Positions 24,227 through 35,400 of a stretch of DNA of 64,000 nucleotides are shown here, in pieces (positions within the stretch are counted from its first letter, which is position 1; every line of letters starts with the position of its first letter). The DNA comes from Morchella semilibera. Taxonomy: Eukaryota; Ascomycota; Pezizomycetes; Pezizales; Morchellaceae. The notes under the pieces were generated by a model. That model saw nothing but the letters and a program-made list of their open reading frames with translations, was not told the origin of the DNA and ran no database searches. The stretch is from assembly GCA_009192285.1 (NCBI GenBank), contig CM018605.1, positions 1,450,530 through 1,514,529 on the forward strand. The letters are read 5' to 3'. The position numbers and the translations under genes are program-made.

Positions 24227-26079
24227 CTACCGCAATGTCGGCCTCAGCTGGCAATCCGGACACCCAATTAAGAGCTCCTGGCTACAGTCTGGAAAGAAAT
24301 AGACCCCATCGGGCCCATGCTCCCTGAGCCCCCTCTCGCCCAGCGCCTTCTTGGCCGCATCGAACCACACCTCGCCCACCCTCGGCGCCCACGCCTTCTC
24401 CCGGGCGCCCCTGCTCCCCCTGCGCGCGCCGGCGGCGGCGGCGGCGCGGCCGCCCGCCAGCTTCGCCTCCATCTCCAGCCGCTCGTCCTGCATGTCGCTC
24501 ATAAACTGCTTCCGCAGCCGTCCGCTCGCGCTGGGCACGTCGGCGGCAAAGAACTCGACGCAGCGGCGCAGCGGGCTGCCCGCACCGCAGCATCAGCGCC
24601 ACCTGCTCGTCGTTCTGCGAGTGCGGCGGCTCGGGCGAGAGGGAGAGCCGCAGGAGGTTGACGAGGAAGTGCATGGCGTGGTGCGTGCTGATTAGGGTGC
24701 TGTTGTCGAAGGTGCCGATGATGCTCGATTGGATCGCTGTGTATGTGCTTGTGAGGTCCTGCGTGTGGTAGTCGTCGCTGTTTTCGGCGGCTGTCACGGC
24801 TTGGGAGGCTTCGAGGCGAAGGCGGGAGTAGGTTAGGAAGTGAAGGACCTAAAGCTCCTGTTAGCTGCAAGTATCATTTCCCCAGGTTTATGTGTTTATG
24901 GGGCGGGAAAAGCTATCTGCGGTGGCTTACATAGTACCTACAGCAGCAATCGATAAATAAGCCCAGGATCTTTCCTCACAGACAAAAAAAAAAGGTAGTG
25001 AGGGAGGATAAACAATCATTGACATTACTTACAACTGCTTCGTCAACCTCCTCTGCACGGCCCTAATCGCCTGCTCCTTCTTTCCCTCCGCCTCCCTCCT
25101 CGCCTTCCTATCCAGCGAGAAATTGTCGCCCCTCCCACAAAACATCGGCGTCAGCGCCTTATCGCACAGATAGTACGCCAGCTGCGAGCACGTGACATGG
25201 CGCTTCTCGAGGCCATAAAAGTAATGGACCGTGGCTCGGCGCGTTCCGTCGCCCGTGCGCGACCGCGGCGGATAGAAGAGCTGCGAGAGCAGCGTGAGGT
25301 ACGACCCCGGGATGAGCCACCGCGTGACGATGATATGTTCGTGGTTATCGACGAGGTCGCGGAAGGCGCGCGAGACGAGACGGAGGCTCGTGACGTCGCG
25401 CCAGGTTGTGCGGCTGATGATTGCGATGAGGAGCTCGGTGGGGAGGAGGTCGAAGTAGGTGTGGGTGAGGGTGGGGGTGGTGCCGCCGCTGCCGCCGCCG
25501 CTGCTGCCAAAGCTGTTGCCACGACCGTGTAAGCTATGAGAGTGGCGGGAGTGGGAGTTCGAGCTCTGTCTATGGGGTGTGCTGTGGGAAATGTGAGATT
25601 GGGGGGCGTATAGATATGAAATGGGGATATAGGGAGATATAGATATCCCTGGGGGGGGAGGGGCGGGGGGGCGGGGGCGGATGTGGGGTATATGTATGTG
25701 TATATATATATATATATCAAGATACCCAGATCCAGAGCGGGGATATTAGAGGAAAGAGGGAGTGAAGATCCATTGATTGGGCAATTTTCAAATTCCTCAT
25801 CTCAAACCGCGCGGATCACTCCTCCATATTACAGACAGATAGAGAGATATGTAGATAGTAGATATGTAGATATATAATTTCACAAGCCATTTGAAATTGC
25901 GACTAAAAAAAAAAACACAACACAACACGCAACAGAAAGAAAGAAACATACCTATGAGGAGGTTGTCTCGTCTTCTGGAGGAACTGCAGACGTGCCCTCT
26001 CCACCGCACGCAGCACCCCCCGTGCCTTTCCCTCGATCCCCTCGCCGCTACGGCGGGTCTCGGACGGCGAGCCAAACAT
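24227..26079 (-). CDS. F-box protein with a 7-base microexon and one apparent frameshift
   Basis: F-box proteins link substrates to SCF ubiquitin ligases through Skp1. I propose exons 26079-25952, 25581-25033, a microexon 24937-24931 and 24848-24227. The F-box lies in exon 2 (FDLLPTELLIAIISRTTWRDVTSLRLVSRAF), followed by ITRWLIPG-like helical sequence. The microexon GTACTAT is flanked by CTGTAG and GTAAGC and joins LTKQL to VLHFLTYSRLRLE as QLYYVLHFL; no direct exon 2-exon 4 splice keeps the frame. Exon 4 carries HHAMHFLVNLLRL, then at about 24570-24595 the frame must shift by one base to continue as CVEFFAADVPSASGRL and end SQELLIGCPDCQLRPTLR. The shift lies in a very GC-rich stretch and both sides keep coding character. 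Exon 1 is predicted only from its ATG, donor and phase. The substrate is unknown. Confidence 0.75.
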
Positions 26080-26099
26080 TCCTTCCTAGCTGGGTATGG

Positions 26100-28826
26100 G
26101 GGGTGGGGGGGAGGGGGGGTGCAGACAGACAGAGCTGGGTATAAGGTGGGTACTGGTAGAGAGAGTATGAGGTAAGTCAAGGTTATGCCAAGATGTGTAT
26201 AAAAGGTGTGATCCGGAATGGTGAATGGAGGATTAATTCGACCTTGATGTCACTACAGTAAGCTGGTAAAATGGTAAGGAAGGGTTGATGGAATCCGGTG
26301 AGGGTAGCGTAACGTAGTAGTAGTAGTGGTAGCAGTTGTAGTAGCAGTAGTAGTAGTAATATAGGAAGTGAATGGGTGACAACAATTAAAAAAGCAGGGA
26401 AGGAAATAGTGGTGTAAGTTGTACCTACTATGTAGTTATCCGCGGCCCGTTTTTCAAATAAAGAAAGGGGGAGGGGGAGCAAGAGAAAGCCAGACAAGGA
26501 CCCTCTGTCTGGTTCAATCCTACACGGGAGGTTCAGGGTTCGGTTCTGGTTCTGGGGGGATGGAAGGGGGTAGAGGCAGTGGTGGCAGTGGCAGTGGTGG
26601 TGGTGGTGGTGGTGGTGGTGTGTGTGTGTGGATGGGGATAATCGATGCCCATACGATCAATGTCCCAGGACTGGCTGGCTGTGTGGGCTGCGTGTGTGCT
26701 GCTGACAGATGGATATTTTACCCTTGGATGAGCAGAACCATAAGAGTCTACCTACATACATACTACGATTGACGACCGGCCGTTCGCCATCACCTTTCTT
26801 GATTTTTGTTTTTCCGGGGGTGGGGGCGTACGTAGCAGGGAATGGAATATCTACAGACTTACGTAGAGGAGGAGAGGAGGAGAGGAGGAGAGGAGAGGAG
26901 GAGCTGTATTCTATTCAGCAGCAGCAACAACCATGCGGAAATCTATCTTTGGCGACAAATGACGGGCGCCGCCCCGCTGTTGCCAAGGACATTGTCGGTG
27001 TGCCAAGAGCTGGCTTATGTGATGGAGAGAGGGAGGTGCAGTGCGAAGATAAGATTTATAGGGAGATAGGGTGTTTACAATTCTACAATAAGAGGATCGA
27101 GTGGCTACAAGTAGAGAAAGGTGAGGTGATGTTATTTTGTTGACTGTGGAGATGTTGAGTGTGGGTGCCCCCCCCCTTTCTATGCCCATCTCTCCATACA
27201 GTATGTACATGTAGTAGGTACCTACATACTCAAGATGTACCCCATTGTCTTTAAAAGTGTCGTTCTTAACGCACAAGTGAAACCCCCCCCCTCTAGATAA
27301 GTACATGTAGCTAATTAGCTGTCTCGCCAAGCTGCCAAACCAGCGGATTGCACATCATACAAAAAGTATGGTCCGCGCTGAGTCATGCATGTCAATGATA
27401 GTTATCCCACCTTATGCCTAGCGTAATTAAAAAATTCCCGGGTTATATACCAGCCTACCCACCTACCCCTACGCCGCGTCTCCCGGTGGGGGGGGGGGGG
27501 GTACCTGCCTAGTCTAGCCGAGCTCCGGCTGTTCAGTCCATTAACATACATCCATATCCCCGGTTTTTGTGTAGATCCGCGCTGTGTATCAGGTAAGCTC
27601 GATCTAAAGGCACAGTTAAACGCAAGGGGATTTAAACTTTAAACGCCTTGATATAGATCTCGAAATTCAACTTTGTGTATCGTGGACTTTGGGGAGCTCT
27701 TCTGGGCGATTCTCTGTCATGGGGTCCTGTTTAGTATCTGGTACAACACGCCTAATGCAGGGCAAACTCTAGAGCCTTCTGGTTTGGGGCGTAGAATCAC
27801 CATGATTGATCCACTCGAGAAAGGCAACCGACGATGTTAATGCCTCGAGTGACGTGCCTTGAGCACAGTATCTCTCTCCCTCTCCCTCTCCCTCCCTCCC
27901 TCTCTCTCTCTCTCTCTCACGTATAGACAAAGAGAAGACTTAATTTGCCCATTACTACTTTTACCAGTCTAGAAGCGGGATGATATCGGAGTCCATACCC
28001 GGATATATCCCTTCCGTGACCTCGTATTTCTGCAGAGTTATATACCACCCCGGTGGTTAGTGATTCTAAAGCTTGTTGGTGTTCGATTTCAGAGCTCTGT
28101 GATATGAGCTGTTCGAACACATAGCTGCAAGGTTTAGTCGATGAGGTTTAAACTTGTTCCAAGATATTCATATAGCACTGGGGTGCCCGATTTGGTCTTA
28201 AAAAGACTTCCAAAATAACAGTTTCCTATTCACTATCCTGAGTGCAATATGGGAATTATATAACTACTCTTATTATCAGTTGCCACATTTGATCAAGGTA
28301 CTACCTGAGAATAGAGTAGCTGTAATGTACAACACCAGCCCCAGGAAATTCAAATTAATAAGAAAACAAACCTTCCACGTATCTGCGGGAGTGCGTCGAA
28401 GAAACGTAGTGTAGATCCCGAGCTGTGTGAAATAGTTGTTTCAACGTCATGAGGTGGCATAATGTGTAGAACAGAAGCAACCACCCCGTCCAGCCCGCCC
28501 GAGGCAAACGTAGTTGGGACCTAGCTTTGAAAGTAAAATAAGAGAGAAGAGCTCAATTAAGACTTCTATTGGAGAATATAACCTAGTTTTATGATAACGG
28601 CCGGGGACGCACGGTATGCGTGTGTCCGAAATTTTAGGTACTGTATTCAATGTATCGTGTAAACAGGTGATCTCGCAAGGTATCATGGGCCTATCCAGTT
28701 ACCTTACTTCTTTGAGGTTTGTACGCTGATCCTATGCTGGGGATAGTCCTCCTGATTGATCTCGCGTCATGGTTTGTAGCAAATTTGTTCGTTGTCACCA
28801 AGATCTTAAGAATTGCGGGACGGGTT
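26100..28826. other. Repeat-rich intergenic region
   Basis: No supported gene. The stretch holds a GTG/GGT run (about 26578-26620), a GGAGGAGAG array (26868-26902), a long TC/CCCTCT tract (27868-27918) and C or G runs at 27168, 27284 and 27487. The open frame at 26709-27143 runs through low-complexity DNA and is not called. The right end is the promoter of the But2-like gene. Confidence 0.5.
27868..27918. repeat. Pyrimidine (CT/CCCTCT) microsatellite
   Basis: A pure C/T stretch of about 50 bases. It changes from a 6-base CTCCCT unit to a CT dinucleotide run, bounded by mixed sequence on both sides. Confidence 0.9.
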
Positions 28827-28840
28827 TTTATATATAAAAG
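28827..28840 (+). promoter_or_regulatory. Candidate TATA box of the But2-like gene
   Basis: TTTATATATAAAAG lies 95-108 bases upstream of the ATG at 28935. It is followed by a C/A-rich leader, a spacing normal for a strongly expressed fungal gene. Inferred from sequence only. Confidence 0.55.
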
Positions 28841-28934
28841 CCACCATCAGCGCTCTGTTGGCTTGTTCACTCTCAATAGCAAACCCCCCACACTCACGCA
28901 CTATACGACCCAAACCACCTTAACATCAGTCATC

Positions 28935-29661
28935 ATGTTGTATACCCTCTCCACCCTTCTCCTGCTCGCGACCTCTGTTTTCTCAGCTCCCGCCACTGAG
29001 AAGCGTCAAGCCCCAACGGTTCTCAGGACCATCGTACCTAACTATCTTGTACCCTTCTCGCAAGCCCAGCCTTCCCGCGTATTTGGCTCTCAGTACAGCG
29101 GTGAAGTGTCCTGGACACCTCACGAACAGTCCGAAATTGTCACAATTGTTGGTTTCGACATCCCAATTATAACAGGCGCAAACTCGTGCAGACTGCGTGT
29201 TGCACTTCCAGAAATGGATACAGGCTTTGAACGGATCGTTGAAGGCGCAGGTATCATGAACTATTACAGTCTTGACAGGCCTGTCCATCCTGCCACAGAT
29301 TCGTGGAACAATAGGCCTGGAAGAGTTGCGCAGCTAGGGACAGTTACTGTGAGCTAACCTTTCTATATATGTGCTAATTTCTGTTGGATTGGGGGCTTAC
29401 GGTGTGCAGGTTAATCCGAAAGGCGAGGCGACTGTTACGGGAATTCCGCTGAATTGTCGGGAATTGTATGGGAAGAGATTCTTTTTGGAGTTTTCGGCTG
29501 CACAAGTCGGATACGGAAAGAATCGGGTGAAGATATTTCGTATGAGCGCCCTCCTCCCATATTTCCCACTCCGTTTTTGGTAAAATTTTCTAACTGAGGT
29601 TGTGCACTTTATAGAGCTGCAGAGCGGTCAAGGGTGGTACTTGGAGTTTTCACAGGTTTAA
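28935..29661 (+). CDS. Secreted protein with But2-like C-terminal domain
   Basis: Exons 28935-29348, 29410-29539 and 29615-29661 give 196 residues in frame. The protein opens with a classic signal peptide (MLYTLSTLLLLATSVFSAP) and a Kex2-like dibasic site (EKR, about residues 22-24). The remainder resembles the fungal But2 C-terminal domain: a VGFDIP strand, SCRLRVALP, then SLDRPVHPATDSWNNRPGR, QLGTVTVNPKG and a final strand region WYLEFSQV. In that family the domain is a secreted beta-sandwich of unproven function, and yeast But2 was named for an interaction with a ubiquitin-like protein. The ending is shorter than in many homologues. It is likely exported and cell-wall or host-facing. Family assignment is by pattern recognition and is moderately sure; secretion is more certain. 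Confidence 0.75.
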
Positions 29662-30408
29662 ACGTCTTTTGCTGAGGCATAACGGGCTGTGACTGATACC
29701 AGAGCGGTAATGATATGTTCATTGGGGACTTGACGTTATGATTTGTTGGAGATGGATGATAAAACTGGCTATTAAGGACCGCATATGATAGTAGCTAGTA
29801 CCACATTCTCTTATAAATTGATTTAGTATCCACTCTATAAGCACGGTTTAAGTAAGGGTCTCAAAGTTAGGCCAACCTGCTCAATGTGTTTCTAGTATCC
29901 ATGAACAGTATCCAGTGCTGGTGCATGTGTATACATGTATATACCCAAGTTGTAGCGTCACTGTATTTGTTGTGGGTCTGTTGTATGCTAGACGGTGATG
30001 GTATAAATACATGTACATGTATATACGAGGGATTAGGTCTCCCCTAGCGCCACGAGCAATAGACGTGCATGTATGTACATGTAGCTTCAATCCCTTAAAA
30101 TCCCTAGCCCCGACTGGGCTAGCCCGCTTCTAATTGGTGTACATGAAAACTTCTCCCTGCCGCACTAGTCCCGAATTATTTAGATGGCCGAAACACTGGC
30201 CTTTCTAGCCCAACACGTTTCATGCGGATGCTCTAGTAGCATGTCGCCCCCAACTACATGCAAGATCACCCCCTCCCCCCCCGCCCCCGCTCCGCTATTC
30301 GTCTACATGTATTAATGTCAACTTAATGAATCCATTTGAACTGCAACCAGTCGGTCTCTCAGGACACTCTGTCCCGCGGTTGGCCTTTGCACTCGCATCA
30401 TCGAAACC

Positions 30409-30946
30409 ATGATTACGGGAGAATACACTCTAATCAGTCCGCTGGCACTTTATCACAATGCACGATATACCATATTTGGGTTCGTGTTCCTTGCGGCTTT
30501 CAACGGCGCAAATACGACAACCAGCAACGATAACTCAGACCAGTGGTACAGAGGAGTAGCCGGGAAAACTCCCATTCAAAACTCCAGGTACAACGTTTCA
30601 AGCGTGGTACAAATATAATAATACAACGCGTTAACATCAAGCCTCATATGACCACTTGAGAATATGCACTTTCACCCAGCGTCGCTGTGGGATACGCTGG
30701 CCAGGATCAAGAATGGCATCCATGCCCACTGTAACGTTTCAAAAGCTGGTTCGGGTTTTTTTTAACATATCAGCCGACTTTGTCCCAACACAGGAAGCAA
30801 ACTGGATATCTCCTTTCCCCCTAAAGTTTTGGCCTAGAGGAATTATTCTTGCCGGATGGAGAAATATGTACGACCGAGTGATATTCCATGAGTGGGTGAA
30901 TGACGGTGTAAGGGTCACGGAGCATTCTGTCTCGCTTGGAGTATGA
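30409..30946 (+). CDS. Possible two-exon gene of unknown family
   Basis: An ATG at 30409 opens a frame reading MITGEYTLISPLALY and then FLAAFNGANTTTSNDNSDQW. It could splice from an AG/GTACAA donor near 30588 to an acceptor near 30655, joining a 96-codon frame that contains NISADFVPTQEANW and ends VTEHSVSLGV at 30946. The residues look protein-like (aromatic and polar alternation, few low-complexity runs). I do not recognise the family and no signal peptide is seen. It may be a decayed gene, and the splice model is tentative. Confidence 0.3.
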
Positions 30947-31236
30947 TACATTGGCCTAGAACTATTTTACGTCTTTTCGAATATCCTCAGCGCATGATTC
31001 AGCTGTGGGGTGAGGCTTGTTGGCCTTTCTAGGTTCGTGATTTGAGCTTGATCAATCGAGGAAACTGAATAGTTATACTTCGCAGTAAAAGATTTATCGT
31101 ATTAATTCGAAGGAGAAAACACATATGAGGCCCTATATATTCATCAAATACTTCTTCTTTCTTCACTGCGACTCAGGTCTTCTTTCCACCTCCACCTCCA
31201 CCTCTGCTTCTATATTATGCCTACAAATCCGACGAG

Positions 31237-31302
31237 ATGCATTTGTTCAACACCCTCCTCGCCGCTACTTTTACTGCGGTCGTCTCAACTACCCCATTAT
31301 GA
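31237..31302 (+). pseudogene. Signal-peptide-like stub of a lost secreted-protein gene
   Basis: A TATATA stretch near 31133 and a pyrimidine/CCACCT-rich leader precede an ATG at 31237. The frame encodes 21 residues (MHLFNTLLAATFTAVVSTTP plus Leu) and then stops. The composition is that of a secretory signal, with C/T-rich codons like the But2-like gene, but no mature domain follows in any frame. I see no convincing donor site that would rescue a longer protein. It may be a truncated gene or a chance frame. Confidence 0.35.
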
Positions 31303-32031
31303 TGGTTTCGGCTACATCCTTTCCCTAGCCCTCTTCCCCGACTATATCGTTCCTATATATTAGGCTAGCTCCACTTTAGCCATTGGTAGTCAGGTCTTCA
31401 CTCAAATTTAGCCCGCTGACCAAACTCGTCATGATCAACGCTTAAAACACTGACGCTTCGAATTTTCCTTCGAATTCTCATAATCATCATGGCAGGATGA
31501 ATTAACATTTATTTCGTTATTATCATTTGTAATGGCCCTAGGGTGAATAGTTTAGGGCTTTATTCTTTCGTCATCATTATAATAAGTTCCGAGAAATAAA
31601 TATGGGGGTGATATCTCGTGATTGGTGGTGGGGTTCCTGTATAAATGCGGGGTTTCTTCTTTTCTGACGTGATTAAGCTCGCGCTCAGGGCGGGGCCCTG
31701 GAGATCATCTGAAAGCTTGCGTCCCGAATTTTGAGCGCTGGACGGTCGATTCTATCCGAAACCTTACGAATGTGGTTTCTAGCTCCGATAAAATATCCAC
31801 ATCAACAGATATTTAAGTAAAGTATGTATAATAATTCAAACACGTCACATTACTAGCTACATGTAGGCTACATGTATACACGATAACCATCCATTTGTGT
31901 TGGTGTCCAGTGTAACTACATGTACATGTATATCATGACACCTTGAACCCACCCGTCACCTTAGGCCTATGCTGTGGAACAGTTTATACGTCAACATTAA
32001 CGAACAGTAGTAATATGTATGTACAAGCGTA

Positions 32032-32122
32032 CGGGGGTGAAGTTGGAACGCCCAAGACGCCCAGCCACAGCAGTTATGGTGCAAAGTTGATCGGTACCCT
32101 GGCCGTTTCAACTTCACCCCCG
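32032..32122. mobile_element. Small inverted-repeat element (MITE-like) flanked by TA
   Basis: A 91-base unit begins CGGGGGTGAAGTTGGAACG and ends with its near complement CGTTTCAACTTCACCCCCG (18 of 19 positions pair). It is bounded on both sides by TA. TA target duplications are a mark of Tc1/mariner-type elements, so this may be a non-autonomous relic of one. There is no coding capacity. A chance inverted repeat is unlikely at this arm length. Confidence 0.6.
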
Positions 32123-33090
32123 TAGGCTAGTACATATACATATTAACAGCACTGAATCAACGGCTATAGAGCCACTCAACCATTTTATGATTAGTACAGA
32201 TATTGTACCAGATTGGCTAGCTTATCGTCTAGGCTAGCTAGGCCAGATGCTTCCCATTAAATCAATGAAGTCATCTATCTACATTAAACATGATGTACAT
32301 CTCGTATACGAGGAGAATGTGTCTGTGCAGGCCTACTGTAACATTTGGTACTGCAGCCTATAAGGCAATTGAAGACAGGATTGAAATTTAAGCTATATAC
32401 GAGACCTATATAAGGTATGTAGGGTGCAAATATTCCTAGATCTTCAGTCTAAGTACTACATGTAGGCTCAATAGACAAATCTCAACATTCTGTTTCTGTT
32501 TATATCAGTACATAAGTACATGTACTTGTATATACTACATGTACATGTATATTGGGAGAAGGTTGGTGAATGGTTCGGGCCACAAGGGCTGTGCTGAACC
32601 ACGCAGAACCACGTAGCGCCGAATCACGGGTGACCGCCCAGTACTGTCTAATCCTCCCCTAAAGCCCCGTAGAGCTGTAAAAAGACGCAAAGACCTCCTC
32701 CATTCTGCAAAACCTAATCAAACCCTGGAACTACCAAATCAAATCCCCAGGGAACTGAAGAGGTCTGGCCCCTTGTAGGTTGTGTTGGTTGTGTATTTGT
32801 ACCGCGATGACTATAAATGACACTAGGTTTTTAACTGTATCCACATGTGTTTCTTCGGAACTCCTTGATGTCAGCTCTTAGTTTTTTGCTGTTTAGGTAT
32901 TTCTGCGTTCAGCAGATTGATTGAACCCACTCGCTTACAATGTGTAGTAAGTTCCCGTTGATAATTTTTGTGTGAGGCTCCGGGCCGATCAACGGTCATT
33001 TCCTCAATTTCATATAGATATATTACCAGATGTGAAGTCCGTTGGAACCATATTATTGTAGTCAAATTTCAACATACATTTATGCATCTT

Positions 33091-33102
33091 TAACCCTAAC
33101 CC
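33091..33102 (+). promoter_or_regulatory. Telomere-repeat-like (telo-box) motif upstream of DRG1
   Basis: TAACCCTAACCC lies about 410 bases upstream of the DRG1 start codon. AACCCTAA-type boxes bind telobox proteins and occur in promoters of translation-related genes in several eukaryotes. The role here is inference. Similar motifs occur at 13240 and 57938. Confidence 0.3.
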
Positions 33103-33510
33103 ATGCCCTTATCTTATTATCATGTATAGAAAGTCTTAACTCAGACATTTCAGCCAAAAATTCTTGCGGGATTTTCAAAATCAGCTTAAGATATCTAAAT
33201 AGTCTTTTCTCTAGTCTCCATAACAAGCGTGTACCACATGTAGGTACATGGATGTGGGGTGCATGATAAAAAAAAGTTGAATCCCCACGTAACTACCCTG
33301 GCTGACACAGCAAAAAAAAGTTGGATTACAACCCCTCCACCACCCTTCACTAGTCCAACTCAACTTGTCTGCGCAGACATCAACAACCTCACAATCTCTC
33401 TACCAAGCCCGTGCGTATACACTTCTATATAGTACGCCCGATCCGTACGTCCGACATTCCAGTCGCCCCCGGAAAAACCCCCCAGCCGTTACAAATCCCG
33501 CACCGCCAAA

Positions 33511-35400
33511 ATGAGTACAACCGGTATGATCAATAACCCGTCAAAGACCTCTCAAATGACCCTAACGGAGTTTGGAATACAGTCGAGAAGATCAAAGCCA
33601 TTGAAGATGAAATGGGTTAGTTAGCCAATGTTTCTACTACGCTTCTGTGAGGGTGATATTGACAGCGGGTCGCGCAGCCAAAACCCAGAAGAATAAGGCC
33701 ACTTCCTTGTGAGTACATTCAATTAAAGAAGCTCTTGGCGTTCGAATTACAGCTATGGCAATTAACGGCGGGAACACAGTCATTTGGGTCAACTAAAGGC
33801 GAAGCTTGCCAAGTTACGAAAGGAGCTTGTCACCCCCTCCAGCGGAGGCGGAGGTGCCGGAGGTGAGACTCTTTTTCTACTTATCCAAAGGGAACTCCAG
33901 ATTGCTCATTCCTTTGTCTAGTTGGTTTCGATGTTGCAAGAACTGGTGTTGCCAGCGTGTATGTGCCACCTTCAACAATAATTGTGGGGTAGCTGCTCCA
34001 GAGAGGATATCGGCTTACGACTTTTTGCAGGGGTTTTATTGGTACTTTATTTCAACATATTCGCCTTTTTTTTCAGCTGATTAAAAGATTGAATTGCTTA
34101 TGAGGCGCAGGATTCCCATCGGTTGGCAAGAGTACATTGCTCAATCTTCTAACCGGCACGCATTCCGAAGCGGCTGCATATGAGTTTACTACTGTATGAT
34201 ATATTTCTTAGGAGAGAGGGATGGTTGGTGCTCTGAGAGCTATGCTAACAACTACATACAGCTTACCACGGTACCGGGATGTGTGATGTATAACGGTGCC
34301 AAAATCCAAATGTTGGATTTGCCAGGTATTATTCAAGGTGCAAAGGACGGAAAAGGACGTGGTCGTCAAGTTATTGCCGTTGCAAAAACTTGCAATCTAA
34401 TCTTCATTGTTCTCGATGTCAATAAGCCATTGACAGACAAGAGGCTCATTGAGTCCGAGTTGGAGGGCTTTGGCATCAGGGTCAACAAGTCGCCACCAAA
34501 TATTGTCTTTCGTAAGAAGGATAAAGGAGGAATAGCTGTTACTAACACAGTGCCACTTACCCATTTAGACGCAGATGTAGGCCCCAGAAAATTCGTGAGG
34601 AGAAGCAATATGCTTATTTCTTTTTGCAGGAAATCCGGGCTGTTATGCAGGAGTATAAGATTAGCTCGGCTGATATCGCGTTCCGATGTGATGCGACGGT
34701 AGATGATCTCATCGACGTTATCGAGGAGAAGAGTCGACGATATATACCCGTTATCTATGCCCTTAACAAGATTGACGCTATCTCAATTGAGGAGCTTGAC
34801 TTGCTTTACAGGATTCCCAATTCCGTTCCCATATCTTCTGAAAAGGTCAGTCCTCTCACGTTCATTTATCTTTTACGTTTCATCCTAACTCCATTCACGT
34901 TTCAAGACTGACTGAGGGATTAAAGGGATGGAATGTAGACGAACTTCTGGAAATGATGTGAGGGAAAATAACTCCCACGTTTGCGAGAAACTACTAATTA
35001 AAAGGTTGTAGGTGGGAGAAGCTTAACTTAAGACGAATCTACACGAAGCCTAAAGGCCAATCGCCAGATTATTCATCACCGGTCGTACTTAGGGCGAACG
35101 CGTGCACTGTTGAAGACTTTGTTGGTTTACCCCTTTTCGTATTCGGTTATTTATTGGGCGATTAAGCGCTAATGTTTCCACAGTGTAAATCGATACACAA
35201 AACCATCGTTGATACCTTCAAGGTTGCAATTGTTTACGGCTCAAGTGTCAAACATCAGCCACAAAGAGTTGGATTGAGTCACGTTCTGGAGGATGAGGAT
35301 GTTGTATGTTTCTCTGCGGGATTTCCCGTCCTCGGTATCCTTTCAGATTGGCTGACTCTCTACCTCCCCCGTCGCCTAGGTTACAATCTTGAAAAAGTGA
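33511..35400 (+). CDS. DRG1-type GTPase (yeast Rbg1), translation-associated
   Basis: DRG1/Rbg1 is a conserved cytoplasmic OBG-type GTPase that associates with translating ribosomes together with a DFRP partner (Tma46 in yeast). Thirteen exons: 33511-33523, 33583-33615, 33678-33708, 33780-33862, 33922-33958, 34031-34041, 34111-34193, 34262-34576, 34630-34845, 34926-34957, 35012-35120, 35184-35303 and 35380-35400. They total 367 residues, the same length as human DRG1. Motifs are the N-terminal helix ([26 protein letters not shown]), P-loop GFPSVGKST (70-78), switch EFTTLTTVPG, DLPG (116-119), NKID (248-251), [13 protein letters not shown], and a C-terminal TGS domain ([12 protein letters not shown] to the end). 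Every splice phase agrees and no residue block is missing, so the gene looks intact. It has several very small exons, one of 11 bases. Confidence 0.97.

Larger units (their letters stand above)
29662..33510. other. Intergenic region rich in TACATGTA palindromes, with gene remnants
   Basis: Between the But2-like and DRG1 genes lie about half of the window's TACATGTA motifs (29930-32560), a small inverted-repeat element (32032-32122), an orphan frame (30409-30946) and a signal-peptide stub (31237-31302). A telomere-like TAACCCTAACCC is at 33091-33102. Otherwise the DNA is AT-rich with no codon bias. Confidence 0.55.

Noticed and set aside
24282-24797. Separate gene in the alternative frame of the F-box 3' exon
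   Set aside because: The Arg/Ala-rich part after the frame break reads as a shadow; the conserved sequence continues in the neighbouring frame of the same gene.
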